34,660 nucleotides of DNA from a virus, in IMG/VR virus record IMGVR_UViG_3300029286_000143, positions 1 to 34,660 of that record. One strand, written 5' to 3'. This document shows positions 22,194 through 30,101 of the stretch, in pieces. Position 1 is the stretch's first letter, and each line of letters starts with the position of its first letter. The translations under genes were made by a program, and so were the position numbers. Under the pieces are notes generated by a model. The model worked only from the letters and a program-made list of their open reading frames with translations, was not told the origin of the DNA and did no database searches.

Positions 22194-23080
22194 ACTTCCA
22201 CCATACTATCACGACGAATTTTGATAAGTTCTGGGGGTATTTTGTTGACCTCTTCGTAGTTCATTAAGTCAGCAACAAAACTTAACCCAATGTCTTTCTG
22301 CATAGTTAACCCTTCTACAAAGGCTTCAAGCTTTTCATTCCGTTCTTTTTGTTTTACTATTGTTTCCAACTGAAAAACACGTTCTGATGGTTCAATTGGT
22401 ATCTTTATCACTTCCCATTCTTCAGGATATTCTGTGTCAAAAGCAATGATTGATGGCTCATGTTCTGTCTGATCAATTGTGGATCGTAACAAAGAACCCA
22501 TATTAAACAAGTGTTGGTTCCCCAGATTAAGATGAAAAGTCTTATGATTATCTCCACTTACTACAAGATGGTATTTATTATTTTTGAGAAAATTATTGGC
22601 AAATTCATGACCCTCTTGATCTTCCCAAAGTTTTTTATCAATAATCATCTTATGAATGAGTAAAATACTAAAACGGAATTCTATATTTCGATCAGGAATG
22701 CTTTGTCCCCAAGAACATCCTTGTATGTGCATTGGTTCATCACTAGGTTTTAGCAAATGAACATTCTCACAAGCATGGTGCAATGTGACTAAAGCTGTGT
22801 CAGCTTCATTACGGTACTTTAAATCATGTTGTCCCATGATGGTGTAGACAGACACCTCTGGAAAATAATTAAACATATCAAGGATTTTGCAGAAGAATTC
22901 ATAAGAAGGTTTGGGGTTGTCAAACATGTCTCCGGGTTGAAGAATAGCATCACAACCACAATCTTTTGCCGTTTCAAAGATGAAAAGCAGTTTTGACAAT
23001 ACGGCTTTTTCATAATCATCAATACGATTTTCAGGTTTTTTATCAGTCAGATGCCAATCTCCAGTTATGATATATTTCAT
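22190..23080 (-). CDS. Mre11/SbcD-like nuclease (phage gp47-type)
   Basis: A 296-residue metallophosphoesterase with the ordered motifs of Mre11/SbcD: GDWHL (residues 7-11), PGDMFDNP (49-56), MGQHD (82-86, where most relatives have GNHD), LIHK (141-144) and SGDNHKT (175-181), all metal-binding. The C-terminal 80 residues form the usual helical capping region for binding Rad50 (KIPIEPSERVFQLETIVKQK). It degrades DNA ends in an ATP-dependent complex, creating 3-prime tails for recombination-dependent replication. It is encoded between the two halves of Rad50. Confidence 0.92.
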   Translation of the reverse strand: MKYIITGDWHLTDKKPENRIDDYEKAVLSKLLFIFETAKDCGCDAILQPGDMFDNPKPSYEFFCKILDMFNYFPEVSVYTIMGQHDLKYRNEADTALVTLHHACENVHLLKPSDEPMHIQGCSWGQSIPDRNIEFRFSILLIHKMIIDKKLWEDQEGHEFANNFLKNNKYHLVVSGDNHKTFHLNLGNQHLFNMGSLLRSTIDQTEHEPSIIAFDTEYPEEWEVIKIPIEPSERVFQLETIVKQKERNEKLEAFVEGLTMQKDIGLSFVADLMNYEEVNKIPPELIKIRRDSMVEV

Positions 23081-23081
23081 C

Positions 23082-23276
23082 TTATTCCTCCACTACGATG
23101 TTAAAATCATTACGGTATTTGCGTTCTAATAATGCCATTCTGTATAAAGTAGGGTGACGAGTCTCCACAAATTCTTGATCTTCCATCCATGTTAAATAGG
23201 AATTAGGAACATCAGCTAGTAACCGTCCTTTGAATTTACCAAACTCAAGTCGTACATCTTTATATTTTTCTGGCAT
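23082..23276 (-). CDS. Small DUF3820-like protein (64 aa)
   Basis: The motif FGKFKGRLLADVPNSYLTWM (residues 12-31) is the hallmark of DUF3820 proteins, which have the form [MF]PFGK[YF]KG-x-x-L-x-[DE]VPxxYLxWL. These occur in phages and bacteria, some as small stand-alone proteins, others fused to exonucleases. Their biochemical role is not firmly established, though they often accompany DNA-processing genes, as here between the Rad50 N-terminal gene and Mre11. It follows the upstream gene after 2 bases, so it is co-transcribed. Confidence 0.75.
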   Translation of the reverse strand: MPEKYKDVRLEFGKFKGRLLADVPNSYLTWMEDQEFVETRHPTLYRMALLERKYRNDFNIVVEE

Positions 23277-23278
23277 GA

Positions 23279-24385
23279 TTATAACTCCTTTGTAATAGAT
23301 TTAATTTTGCTGTCTGTTATAGGAGACATACAAGTGGGGCAGATTTTATTTTTTTCCAATAACGAAACATACTCCTTTATGGCGTGTACCTTTTTTATCT
23401 TTTCCACAGATTTAGAGTTTTGAATGTTACTATTGATGTTTAAGAATGATTGGATTTTTCTTCTCTGGTCTTTGATCTTTTCCAAAGTCTCAATTTTTGT
23501 ACTGATCACTGTGTAGTATGGTTCAAGATCAATCCATTGCCGATCTTCTTCTCTAAACTCTTGGATTTGTTTTGCCGAAGCAATGAGGGTTTTTAATTCT
23601 TTGATTTTTTTCCTTGCTGCTAAAACAGAGTTGATCTTGTCAAGTAATAAATTGACGGGTGATTCTAATTCAAGCAGCGGAGACAGCGTTTCCCGCTTTG
23701 AATTTATTTCTTTGAGCGTTGATACGTTTTTTCTTAGATCGTTCAAGGATGATGCTATTACCGACGCTGTAGCTTCTTTCTGTTCGATAGAGTCAAGTAG
23801 CTTTCCTACAGCTTCAAGATTTTCAAATTTTTCCAATGATGTTTCAAATTTATCTCTTTCAGATTTGAGGAAATTTATGCGGGAAGTAGTTTCTCGGATC
23901 TTACTCGTTAAGTTTTTGAACATGGTATCAATGACGGTAAGACCGATTAAGTCATTTAACTTCTGGGCAACTGTTCCAGGAGAGTCTTGTAATAGAAAAT
24001 ATTCTTGATGTTGGGTCTGAATACTCCTCTCAGGAATATTTAAAGCTGCTGTAATTTCTTCTGGAACATCTGTTTTTATAGCAGAAAAAGTTGTTTCTTT
24101 GCCATTATCTGATAAGAGATAGGTATTTTTCCCGTTAATTCTTGATAAGGATACTGTTTTTGAATCATCTAAGGTTATTTCTACAGACACGGAATCATCT
24201 TTACCAGCATCCCAATTCTTAAAAGCATCCCCAGAGGGTCTATTAGTGATGACCCATTTTGAAGCTCTCATTAAAGAAGTTTTACCGGAGTCACTTGATC
24301 CGGTAATGACATTTACTCCTTCTACAAATTCTAAGTAAGTTTCTTTATGAGCTTGGAAGTTTTCAACAGCGATGGTTTTGAGCAT
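23279..24385 (-). CDS. N-terminal half of Rad50/SbcC-like ATPase, ending at zinc hook
   Basis: This 368-residue protein has the N-terminal lobe of Rad50/SbcC: MLKTIAVENFQAHKETYLEF, Walker A GSSDSGKT (29-36), a Q-loop near QTQHQEYFLLQDSPG, then a coiled coil of about 180 residues and the zinc-hook motif CPTC at 349-352, 16 residues before the stop. It lacks signature and Walker B, which are encoded at 21152-21748. The stop lies just after the zinc hook, so the split separates the two arms exactly at the hinge. The start follows AAGGAGTGTGCT. It overlaps the upstream nuclease gene by 55 bases. Confidence 0.9.
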   Translation of the reverse strand: MLKTIAVENFQAHKETYLEFVEGVNVITGSSDSGKTSLMRASKWVITNRPSGDAFKNWDAGKDDSVSVEITLDDSKTVSLSRINGKNTYLLSDNGKETTFSAIKTDVPEEITAALNIPERSIQTQHQEYFLLQDSPGTVAQKLNDLIGLTVIDTMFKNLTSKIRETTSRINFLKSERDKFETSLEKFENLEAVGKLLDSIEQKEATASVIASSLNDLRKNVSTLKEINSKRETLSPLLELESPVNLLLDKINSVLAARKKIKELKTLIASAKQIQEFREEDRQWIDLEPYYTVISTKIETLEKIKDQRRKIQSFLNINSNIQNSKSVEKIKKVHAIKEYVSLLEKNKICPTCMSPITDSKIKSITKEL

Positions 24386-24975
24386 AGCACACTCCTTGGA
24401 TCAGGAATCCATTCAAAGAAATCTTGTAAAGGCATGATAGTATAAGTATCAAACCAATCTAATATTATTGAACATTTGTTACAGACTTTACCAAAATAGT
24501 TTTCCAACTCTTGTTTTAGATGATCATCAAACATGATGCAAGGTGATCTTCCGTTTCTTCTAAAAATTAAAATAGGTGTTCTGTCAGTAAGAACAGCGTC
24601 CCTGTAACTTTGTTGCCACATCTTTTCTAAAATAGTCTCCCTTTGCTTAGAATCAATGATATCCAATATATCCCAACGTATCATTTCATCTTTAACTTTC
24701 TCTCCATCTTTATCTTTTATTTGTTTCTTTGTACCATATCCTGTTTTGATTTCGATAGACCATTTTTTTATAAGAGGTTCTCCGGAAGGATCAGAACAAG
24801 TTATATCCCCACCTTGCAAAGCTGTGTCTTTTCCTACTTTTTTTCTCACTGTAAATCTACCACCTGATGACTGTGAACGGTAAAAAATATCATCTCGTTC
24901 ACTATCACTCCACCATAAAGAAAGTAGTGCAGCAATTTCCCTTTCAAAGCTTCCACCTTTACTCTTACTAGACAT
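24331..24975 (-). CDS. PD-(D/E)XK nuclease, Holliday-junction-resolvase-like
   Basis: The ATG at 24975 is preferred because it overlaps the flap endonuclease stop and opens MSSKSKGGSFEREIAALLSL, the typical start of this fold. The longer frame would run through the upstream gene. The core has E11, then GGD (D57) and SIEIKTG (E75, K77), the PD-(D/E)XK metal and catalytic residues, with a strand-loop-strand between. Archaeal Hjc-like resolvases share this order, but so do repair and restriction-like nucleases, so the substrate is not certain. With Rad50/Mre11, RecA and flap endonuclease next to it, a role in branched DNA resolution is likely. Its 3-prime end overlaps the Rad50 N-terminal gene by 55 bases. 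Confidence 0.75.
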   Translation of the reverse strand: MSSKSKGGSFEREIAALLSLWWSDSERDDIFYRSQSSGGRFTVRKKVGKDTALQGGDITCSDPSGEPLIKKWSIEIKTGYGTKKQIKDKDGEKVKDEMIRWDILDIIDSKQRETILEKMWQQSYRDAVLTDRTPILIFRRNGRSPCIMFDDHLKQELENYFGKVCNKCSIILDWFDTYTIMPLQDFFEWIPDPRSVLCSKPSLLKTSKLIKKLT

Positions 24976-25828
24976 TGCTGTTCTCCTTAAAAATATGATC
25001 TTTCCATTGAGAAAGTTTATCTTTTTCAAGGAATGATCTAAACCCATTTTGGGTACAAACATTTTGAAAAGATCGGAAAGATAATTTATCTGGTGTAAAC
25101 ATTTTGATTTGTGGAGTTCCTTCAAAAGGAAGTCTTACCAATTTTTTATTGAATTCAATCAGTTCTTTATTTTCTCTAATGGCTTTATAAGCTTTGCTTG
25201 TGACAGGGAGTTTTCTGGTAAGGTATTTACAAGCTGTGATTTCCCCTACACCAGGTACCCCTGGGACACCATCAGAAGAACAACCTCCTATAGCTTTCAC
25301 ATCAGCCCATTCTCTAGGAGTAATGCGAAAGTCTTTCCACAGATTATGTTGGGTGTACGATTTCTTTTTCCTTGTTGAATACATGTAAACATTGTCGGAA
25401 AGAAGCTGGTATAAATCTTCATCAGTTGATATGATGGAGAAATTTTCTTTGGTGTTTTCTCTAACGATACTGGCAATCAAATCATCAGCTTCAAATCCTT
25501 CTTCCATGAGATTATTTTTAAAACCTATAGTAGGTAATATGTATGTTCTTATTTCATGGAATTGTTCATAGGCAATATTATCAAGCCTTTCTTCATCTGG
25601 AGTTTTATCTCTCCTACGAGCTATTTTATAATTAGGAAAAATCTTTTTTCTGTTGGATTCTCTAGAATCCCAGACAAAAATAAACTCATTAGATTCCATC
25701 GTCTTTGCTAAGGTAAGCATTTGATTCAGAAATCCAAAGATCACTCCTGTTTGTTTTTCTTCCCAAGAAAGACCACCCATAGAGTGTTTAGCTTGATGTG
25801 CCACACTGTTAGCATCAACAAGGATCAT
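24968..25828 (-). CDS. 5'-3' exonuclease / flap endonuclease (T5 D15-like)
   Basis: A 286-residue protein with the FEN/PIN-type layout: VDANS (D5), an FVWDSRESNRKKIFPNYKIA segment with the arginine/lysine-rich helical arch, GFEADDLIAS (111-120), STDEDLYQLL (134-143) and the helix-three-turn-helix DGVPGVPGVGEITACKYLT (186-204). These acidic residues bind two metals. It removes RNA primers and flaps during lagging-strand synthesis. The size and order agree with T5 and T7-like phage enzymes. It overlaps both neighbours by 4-8 bases. Confidence 0.92.
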   Translation of the reverse strand: MILVDANSVAHQAKHSMGGLSWEEKQTGVIFGFLNQMLTLAKTMESNEFIFVWDSRESNRKKIFPNYKIARRRDKTPDEERLDNIAYEQFHEIRTYILPTIGFKNNLMEEGFEADDLIASIVRENTKENFSIISTDEDLYQLLSDNVYMYSTRKKKSYTQHNLWKDFRITPREWADVKAIGGCSSDGVPGVPGVGEITACKYLTRKLPVTSKAYKAIRENKELIEFNKKLVRLPFEGTPQIKMFTPDKLSFRSFQNVCTQNGFRSFLEKDKLSQWKDHIFKENSNV

Positions 25829-26148
25829 TTTATTCCCTCCGGCATATTAGGAATTTTATCAGCAATTACGAGTCCTGTGGTTTCTTTGATATAATTATCC
25901 TTGAGTTCTTTGTTTAAGATTTTGTATCCAAAAACCGGTGATCGTACAAGAATGAGTTCATCAGGATCACCGATCATGGAGGCAAGTCTCATTTTTGGGG
26001 GTTGATTAGGAATATTTTGTGTCTGAATAACTCTCGGATTTTTGATGATTGTTGCATCTTTATTCATTTTACCAAAAACAAGACCTACTCCTTCAATCAT
26101 TACACAAGCCACTTTATCAGAAATTTTTTCACTAAAGATGCTTCTCAT
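25825..26148 (-). CDS. Protein of unknown function in the recombination operon (107 aa)
   Basis: A 107-residue protein coupled to the flap endonuclease gene by an ATGA overlap and one or two bases from the RecA-like gene. It begins MRSIFSEKISDKVACVMIEG and seems to be an alpha/beta protein, rich in short strands (GLVFGKMNKDATIIKNPRVI, ELILVRSPVFGYKIL). There is no metal-binding or membrane motif. Conserved position between RecA and the flap endonuclease suggests a replication or repair role, but I recognise no family. Confidence 0.65.
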   Translation of the reverse strand: MRSIFSEKISDKVACVMIEGVGLVFGKMNKDATIIKNPRVIQTQNIPNQPPKMRLASMIGDPDELILVRSPVFGYKILNKELKDNYIKETTGLVIADKIPNMPEGIK

Positions 26149-26150
26149 AA

Positions 26151-27251
26151 TTACCTCACTTTCTTTACACGGTTAAGGTTAAATTTAGCTTCAATTGTTT
26201 CCCATAAATCAATGGTGTTTTCTCTTAGCTGTTCGACAAGATTGTTTCTTTCAATCCAAAGAATAGCAGCATTGATGGCCACATACGTCTTACCGTCAGG
26301 ACATTCGTAAACGGTATTATTCGTCATGTCCTTAGTGTATTGAAGATTTCCACGAATGTCATCAATACCGTATCCGAACATAATATAAATAGGAGCAGTT
26401 CGGTAAGGATCATCAATACTTTTTGTGACTGTTACTTCGGTTTCAATACCAAGAATTTTAGTAACCTCTGATTTAGATTTCTTTTTCTTATCAGAAGGTT
26501 CTTCATCTTCTGGTATTTCTTTTCCAGAAAGATTCAGTTTAATGGTTTTTTTAACTTCATCCATTTGCCGTAAACGCAGACGTATGGAAGCATAAAAGGC
26601 TGTAGCCATTCCTCCTGGAGTAGTTTCTCCGTAATCTCCTTGACGTACTTGATTTGTACAAACCCATAACCAATTTTTATTGACAATGATTCTTGCAGTT
26701 TTACGGAAACCAGCAGAGAATTCTTTGCCCCTTCTCATGCCCATCTTGTCACCTTTGATACTCATTTCCAATTCAGTAGTCAAAGCAGCAAGGGAATCTG
26801 TTCCTCGGGCATTGATAACATTAGCATTTTTAGGTTTCCAAGTTTGAGCATTAGCAAATATTTGTTCTACTGTATCCGGACGACTGTATCCTTTCTTGTC
26901 AATATCAAGTCCGTATATACGAGAATATTCTTTATCCAATCTTCCTTCAGGATCTTCTAAAGAAATTTCCCCTCCTTTTGCCTGAACAGATGCTAAGATT
27001 TCAGCCATAACGGCTGTCTTTCCGGACTGTGATCTTCCGTATACTTCCATAAGAAGACCACCAGGTACTCCCCCACCCCGTTTTCTCTTGCCAGAAATGG
27101 CAAGATCAAGTAAAGTGGACCCGGTAGAAACTACCGAGTCCACTTCAATCTTACGAGTAGTGAAGGAGAAATCCGAAGTATCTACATCAGCCTCTATTGT
27201 TTTCTTAATATCGGCTACTACTTCTTCAGTTCTCTTTCGGATTATTGGCAT
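26151..27251 (-). CDS. RecA/UvsX-like recombinase
   Basis: This 366-residue protein has Walker A GRSQSGKT (72-79) following STGSTLLDLAISG, a GEISLEDPEGRLD segment equivalent to the RecA IDAE region, a Walker B-type segment VINARGTDSLAAL, and NQVRQGDYGETTPGGMATAF with the loop-2/strand elements that bind DNA. This is the RecA core, with an added charged insert (EDEEPSDKKKKSKSEV) and a C-terminal helical domain. It would form filaments on single strands and drive strand exchange, helped by the UvsY-like and gp32-like proteins encoded just upstream. The start shares bases with the upstream stop (TAATG). Confidence 0.9.
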   Translation of the reverse strand: MPIIRKRTEEVVADIKKTIEADVDTSDFSFTTRKIEVDSVVSTGSTLLDLAISGKRKRGGGVPGGLLMEVYGRSQSGKTAVMAEILASVQAKGGEISLEDPEGRLDKEYSRIYGLDIDKKGYSRPDTVEQIFANAQTWKPKNANVINARGTDSLAALTTELEMSIKGDKMGMRRGKEFSAGFRKTARIIVNKNWLWVCTNQVRQGDYGETTPGGMATAFYASIRLRLRQMDEVKKTIKLNLSGKEIPEDEEPSDKKKKSKSEVTKILGIETEVTVTKSIDDPYRTAPIYIMFGYGIDDIRGNLQYTKDMTNNTVYECPDGKTYVAINAAILWIERNNLVEQLRENTIDLWETIEAKFNLNRVKKVR

Positions 27252-28300
27252 TACCGTTCTCTCCTTGTAAGCTTTTTCTTTTCTTCGGGTGCTGTGGCTG
27301 CTTTAGCCATTGCTTCGGCTTCATCAAGCTCATCTTTCTTGTCTCGGCATTTCTTCCTCACATCACAAGAACGACATTCCTCATAAGCATTGTAATCAGA
27401 ACCATAAGCAGCCCCGTAAGGACAATCATCATCAGAAGGAATAACAGGTTCCGGGACATCTTTAGGCTCTGCTTTCTTCTCCTCAACAGGTGCTTTCTTC
27501 TCCTCAACAGGTGCTTTCTTTTCTTCCTGCTTAGGTTTGCGTTCTTCCTCTTTAGCAGGAGCTTCTTCCTCTTCTTTCGCAGCCCAGAAAGCTTCATGAA
27601 CCTCATCATATGTAGGAATATGAACCAATTCATCAAGAGAAACAGCATTGTCCAATTCTTCTTCTGTCAATTCCGGACGATTTTTGAATTCAAAAGCTGT
27701 GTATTTGAGAGTACGTTTTGAACCGGATTGTTGAAAATTAATGATCTTACCATCATCAATATCAGCATAAGCAACTTCTCCACCCTCTCTCTTTTTGTGA
27801 GCAAATTCTTCAAGAGGAATTGTGAAGAGCCAATGAGACACATCAAAAATTTGAACACCTTTTGCTCTATCACTTGGTGCATCACAATGAACAACATTGT
27901 AAATGGTTCGTTTTGTGGGATTCAATGCCTTGATTGTATCATCATCAGCATCACTTTCCCTAAGCTCTGCTTGATAATCACAAATAGGGCAGCGTTTTCG
28001 GTATGTCCTGTTAAGACAAACATAACTATCCTCATTTGGTCCCACCCCTCTGTGTACGAATACTTCAAGAGAAAAAGCAACTTTGTTGGGTTTCAATTTC
28101 GGATGCTGTGTTCCTGTGATGTAAGGAACAATGTAAAACTCATGAGTGTCTTCCTTCAATTTTAGGAATTTTACTCCTGCTTTCTTTTCGGGTTCATAAA
28201 TATCCCGAAAACGCCCACTGTCATCTTTGCTTGCATAACTTTCATCATGCCGTTGTTTCATTTCTGCTTTGTAAAGGGCTCTCCTATCTGCTGCTTTCAT
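27251..28300 (-). CDS. gp32-like single-strand DNA binding protein
   Basis: This 349-residue protein has an N-terminal basic helix (KAADRRALYKAEMKQRHDES), and a core with H83-x11-C95-x8-C104-x2-C107, nearly the spacing of the T4 gp32 zinc site (His, Cys, Cys, Cys) within an OB fold. The rest of the core extends to about 235. An acidic, Lys/Pro/Glu-rich linker (about 245-300, with KKAPVEE repeats) leads to a second cysteine cluster (DCPYGAAYGSDYNAYEECRS then CDVRKKC) and a basic end (KKLTRRER). It protects single strands and organises replication. The end lacks an SSB-type acidic tip. Ribosome binding site AAAGGAGGTTTAAAAG. Confidence 0.85.
   Translation of the reverse strand: MKAADRRALYKAEMKQRHDESYASKDDSGRFRDIYEPEKKAGVKFLKLKEDTHEFYIVPYITGTQHPKLKPNKVAFSLEVFVHRGVGPNEDSYVCLNRTYRKRCPICDYQAELRESDADDDTIKALNPTKRTIYNVVHCDAPSDRAKGVQIFDVSHWLFTIPLEEFAHKKREGGEVAYADIDDGKIINFQQSGSKRTLKYTAFEFKNRPELTEEELDNAVSLDELVHIPTYDEVHEAFWAAKEEEEAPAKEEERKPKQEEKKAPVEEKKAPVEEKKAEPKDVPEPVIPSDDDCPYGAAYGSDYNAYEECRSCDVRKKCRDKKDELDEAEAMAKAATAPEEKKKLTRRER
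27471..27512 (-). repeat. Two identical 21-bp repeats in the SSB linker
   Basis: Two perfect copies of a 21-base unit (27471-27491 and 27492-27512) encode APVEEKK twice on the - strand, and a related partial copy adjoins. The repeat lengthens the flexible charged linker between the OB core and the C-terminal cysteine cluster. Confidence 0.8.
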
Positions 28301-28442
28301 CTTTTAAACCTCCTTTGTTCCTTTCCATTTCAAATTTAACTTCATAAAAAGACCTCACAATGGCCGATGTCATCCATCTTACAAAGAAATAAAGATATAC
28401 CGGACCACCAATTAAGATTGCCGCTAATGCTAAACTGTTCAT
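28284..28442 (-). CDS. Small membrane protein (52 aa) between UvsY-like and SSB genes
   Basis: A 52-codon frame starts at 28442, with an ATGA overlap to the UvsY-like gene, and ends 17 bases inside the SSB gene. The product has an N-terminal hydrophobic helix (SLALAAILIGGPVYLYFFV) with an Arg-rich flank (RWMTSAIVRSFYEV) and a charged tail, so it is single-pass with N-terminus probably outside. The ribosome binding site of the SSB gene lies within it. The coupling supports a real gene. A role in tethering replication to the membrane is speculation. Confidence 0.6.
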   Translation of the reverse strand: MNSLALAAILIGGPVYLYFFVRWMTSAIVRSFYEVKFEMERNKGGLKDESSR

Positions 28443-28939
28443 GTTCTGTTCATCCTCTTGAGCATTCTGGGATTACTTTCCATTTTTTCCCTCTGCTTTT
28501 CTTGAGCAATTTCTATTGCCATTTCATGCGGGGAATGTGTTCGGGAAGAAGCAGAAAAATAATTCCCTTTATAAAGTTCTGTAAGGATCTTTAATGCTGC
28601 TAATCTGTGGTCAAAAGCTTCTTTACCTATTGCCAAAATACTTACGTCTTTAGAAGCCTCTAAAAGAGCATCATTAGCCTCAATTACTTCAGGAACAGTA
28701 TTGATTTGATAAGCAATCCAAGTTTCTGTAGCTTTTCCTATTACACCGTAAGAATCAGGATTTTGTCTGATAGCAGCATCAGCCGTAGCTTTTGCCATTG
28801 CAAGTTGCTCTTTTAAACGATCTCTTTCGGCAACTGCTTCTGCCCATGCTCTACCCTGTTGCTCATACAAAGCAGGTTGTTCAAGAATAGCGGTGTCTAA
28901 ATCCAGTATGTCTAATTTAAGATCCTCAGCTAATCCCAT
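28439..28939 (-). CDS. UvsY-like recombination mediator candidate
   Basis: Three in-frame ATGs follow GAAAGGAG. I take the third (28939) because it has the best spacing (9 bases). The first would start directly on the ribosome binding site. The 166-residue protein is all-helical: an N-terminal coiled coil (AWAEAVAERDRLKEQLAMAK), then IRQNPDSYGVIGKATETWIA, a central helix (VPEVIEANDALLEASKDVSI), and AFDHRLAALKILTELYKGNY. This order of motifs resembles the phage UvsY-like or gp32-accessory family as I recall it. It would load the RecA-like protein on SSB-coated DNA. First gene after a promoter-like motif. Confidence 0.6.
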   Translation of the reverse strand: MGLAEDLKLDILDLDTAILEQPALYEQQGRAWAEAVAERDRLKEQLAMAKATADAAIRQNPDSYGVIGKATETWIAYQINTVPEVIEANDALLEASKDVSILAIGKEAFDHRLAALKILTELYKGNYFSASSRTHSPHEMAIEIAQEKQREKMESNPRMLKRMNRT

Positions 28940-28965
28940 CTTCATCATCTCCTTTCTGTTTATTA

Positions 28966-28984
28966 TATTATATCACACTTTTAC
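28966..28984 (-). promoter_or_regulatory. Phage promoter motif with extended -10 (recombination run)
   Basis: Read on the - strand, GTAAAAGTGTGATATAATA carries an extended -10 (TGA then TATAAT). It is identical over 19 bases to the motif at 33954-33972. It begins at the stop codon of the 62-residue zinc protein and lies 17-35 bases upstream of the UvsY-like gene. No clear -35 (TTGACA) precedes it at normal spacing. Confidence 0.7.
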
Positions 28985-29172
28985 TAAATATTTTTAGACT
29001 TTTTACAGGCATATTTATTACCCATCATATTTATCATTCGTCCCCCTTTGATTTTTCTTTTTCCTCCATCAGGACCTTCTCCTGTGCCGTTGCAATTTAA
29101 ACAAATTATTTCACCACGAAACAAGAGTTTTACTTTTCCGATTCCTTTACACCAGTTACATTTCATAATCAT
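28984..29172 (-). CDS. Small DnaJ-type zinc-finger protein (62 aa)
   Basis: The start at 29172 overlaps the clamp loader stop (ATGA). A start at 29166 is equally possible. The protein has two CxxCxGxG knuckles: CNWCKGIG and CLNCNGTG, 18 residues apart, as in DnaJ-type zinc fingers, followed by a Gly/Lys-rich stretch (PDGGKRKIKGGRMINMMGN) and a basic tail (KKSKN). Such proteins occur in phage replication clusters, sometimes as small accessory or chaperone-like factors. The function is unknown. Confidence 0.7.
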   Translation of the reverse strand: MIMKCNWCKGIGKVKLLFRGEIICLNCNGTGEGPDGGKRKIKGGRMINMMGNKYACKKSKNI

Positions 29173-30089
29173 TTCAGCAACAAGGAAGTATAAATTTGAT
29201 TTACAATTCCTGATTTAGCATTGTAAAAATTTGGTTCTGAAAAAGTATCAATGACTTGGGATAGTCTGTCATCCCGATCCTTGTTGAGGAGAACAGCAGT
29301 CATGTATCCCAGAATCATTTGACGCAGTTTTTCAGGTTCTACTTCCATAAGAATTTCTTTAACTGACTTCTTCACTTCTTTCCAAGGGGTTCCTTTTAAG
29401 ATTGCTTGACATAATTCTTTAGTGTTGATGCTTGACAAAGATACTGATGAGAGTGCGGCAATTGCTTTGCCCTCATCTTCAATGTCAATAATTGAGTCTA
29501 ACATCACAAGAGCATTTCTGGGCAAACCTTCTGCTAGAGAAATGATTTCTTTTAGTATAGATTCTGGGTAATCTTCCAAGTTTTCTTTCTTGACAACACT
29601 CTTTAAAAGATCCATCATTTCTGAATATTTCAAAGTCTTTACTTGATACTGATGGCAACGCCCTAGAATAGCAGGAAGTAGTTGATCAGGATCAGTTGTA
29701 CAAAGAGCAAAGAACACATGACTAGGAGGATCTTCCAACAATTTCAGCAAAGCATTTTGTGCATCCTTAGTCTGCCGATGAATTTCATCAAGGACATAAA
29801 ATCGTACATCTCCTAAGATAGGAGCATATATGCAAGTTTCCGCAAGACTTCTTACTGAATCAATACCTCTAAGATTGGACATATTTAATTCTTCAATGTT
29901 ATCACATTTCAACATTGTTCCGACAATTCTTGCAAAGGTTGTTTTACCACATCCTGTTGGTCCTGAGAATAGAAAAGCATGAGGGAAATCTTTCTTGCGT
30001 AGAAAGATGCTTTCTAAACTGTCTTTGGTTCCTTGATTTCCGAAAACATCTTTAAGTTCGTTCGGTCTGTGTGTAATCTGTAATGGCAT
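29169..30089 (-). CDS. Clamp loader ATPase (DnaX / gp44-type)
   Basis: A 306-residue AAA+ protein with Walker A GPTGCGKT (43-50), Walker B VLDEIH (99-104), sensor-1 CTTDPDQLLPAILGRCHQYQ (with GRC for the usual SRC arginine-finger motif), and a C-terminal helical region. It loads the sliding clamp onto primed DNA, matching the DnaN-like clamp encoded two genes upstream. Only one subunit type is seen, so it may act as a homo-oligomer or with a small partner not in view. It is coupled to the zinc-finger gene. Confidence 0.88.
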   Translation of the reverse strand: MPLQITHRPNELKDVFGNQGTKDSLESIFLRKKDFPHAFLFSGPTGCGKTTFARIVGTMLKCDNIEELNMSNLRGIDSVRSLAETCIYAPILGDVRFYVLDEIHRQTKDAQNALLKLLEDPPSHVFFALCTTDPDQLLPAILGRCHQYQVKTLKYSEMMDLLKSVVKKENLEDYPESILKEIISLAEGLPRNALVMLDSIIDIEDEGKAIAALSSVSLSSINTKELCQAILKGTPWKEVKKSVKEILMEVEPEKLRQMILGYMTAVLLNKDRDDRLSQVIDTFSEPNFYNAKSGIVNQIYTSLLLK

Positions 30090-30101
30090 AATTTATTCTC
30101 C

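Noticed and set aside
21152-24385. Rad50 split as a sequencing frameshift
   Set aside because: The halves are separated by at least three complete genes including Mre11, so a single base error cannot explain the split.
27245-27721. 158-codon + strand frame, Phe/Leu-rich, looking like a membrane protein
   Set aside because: It is the reverse complement of the acidic Glu/Lys linker of the SSB gene, which naturally reads as Phe and Leu. There is no independent start signal.
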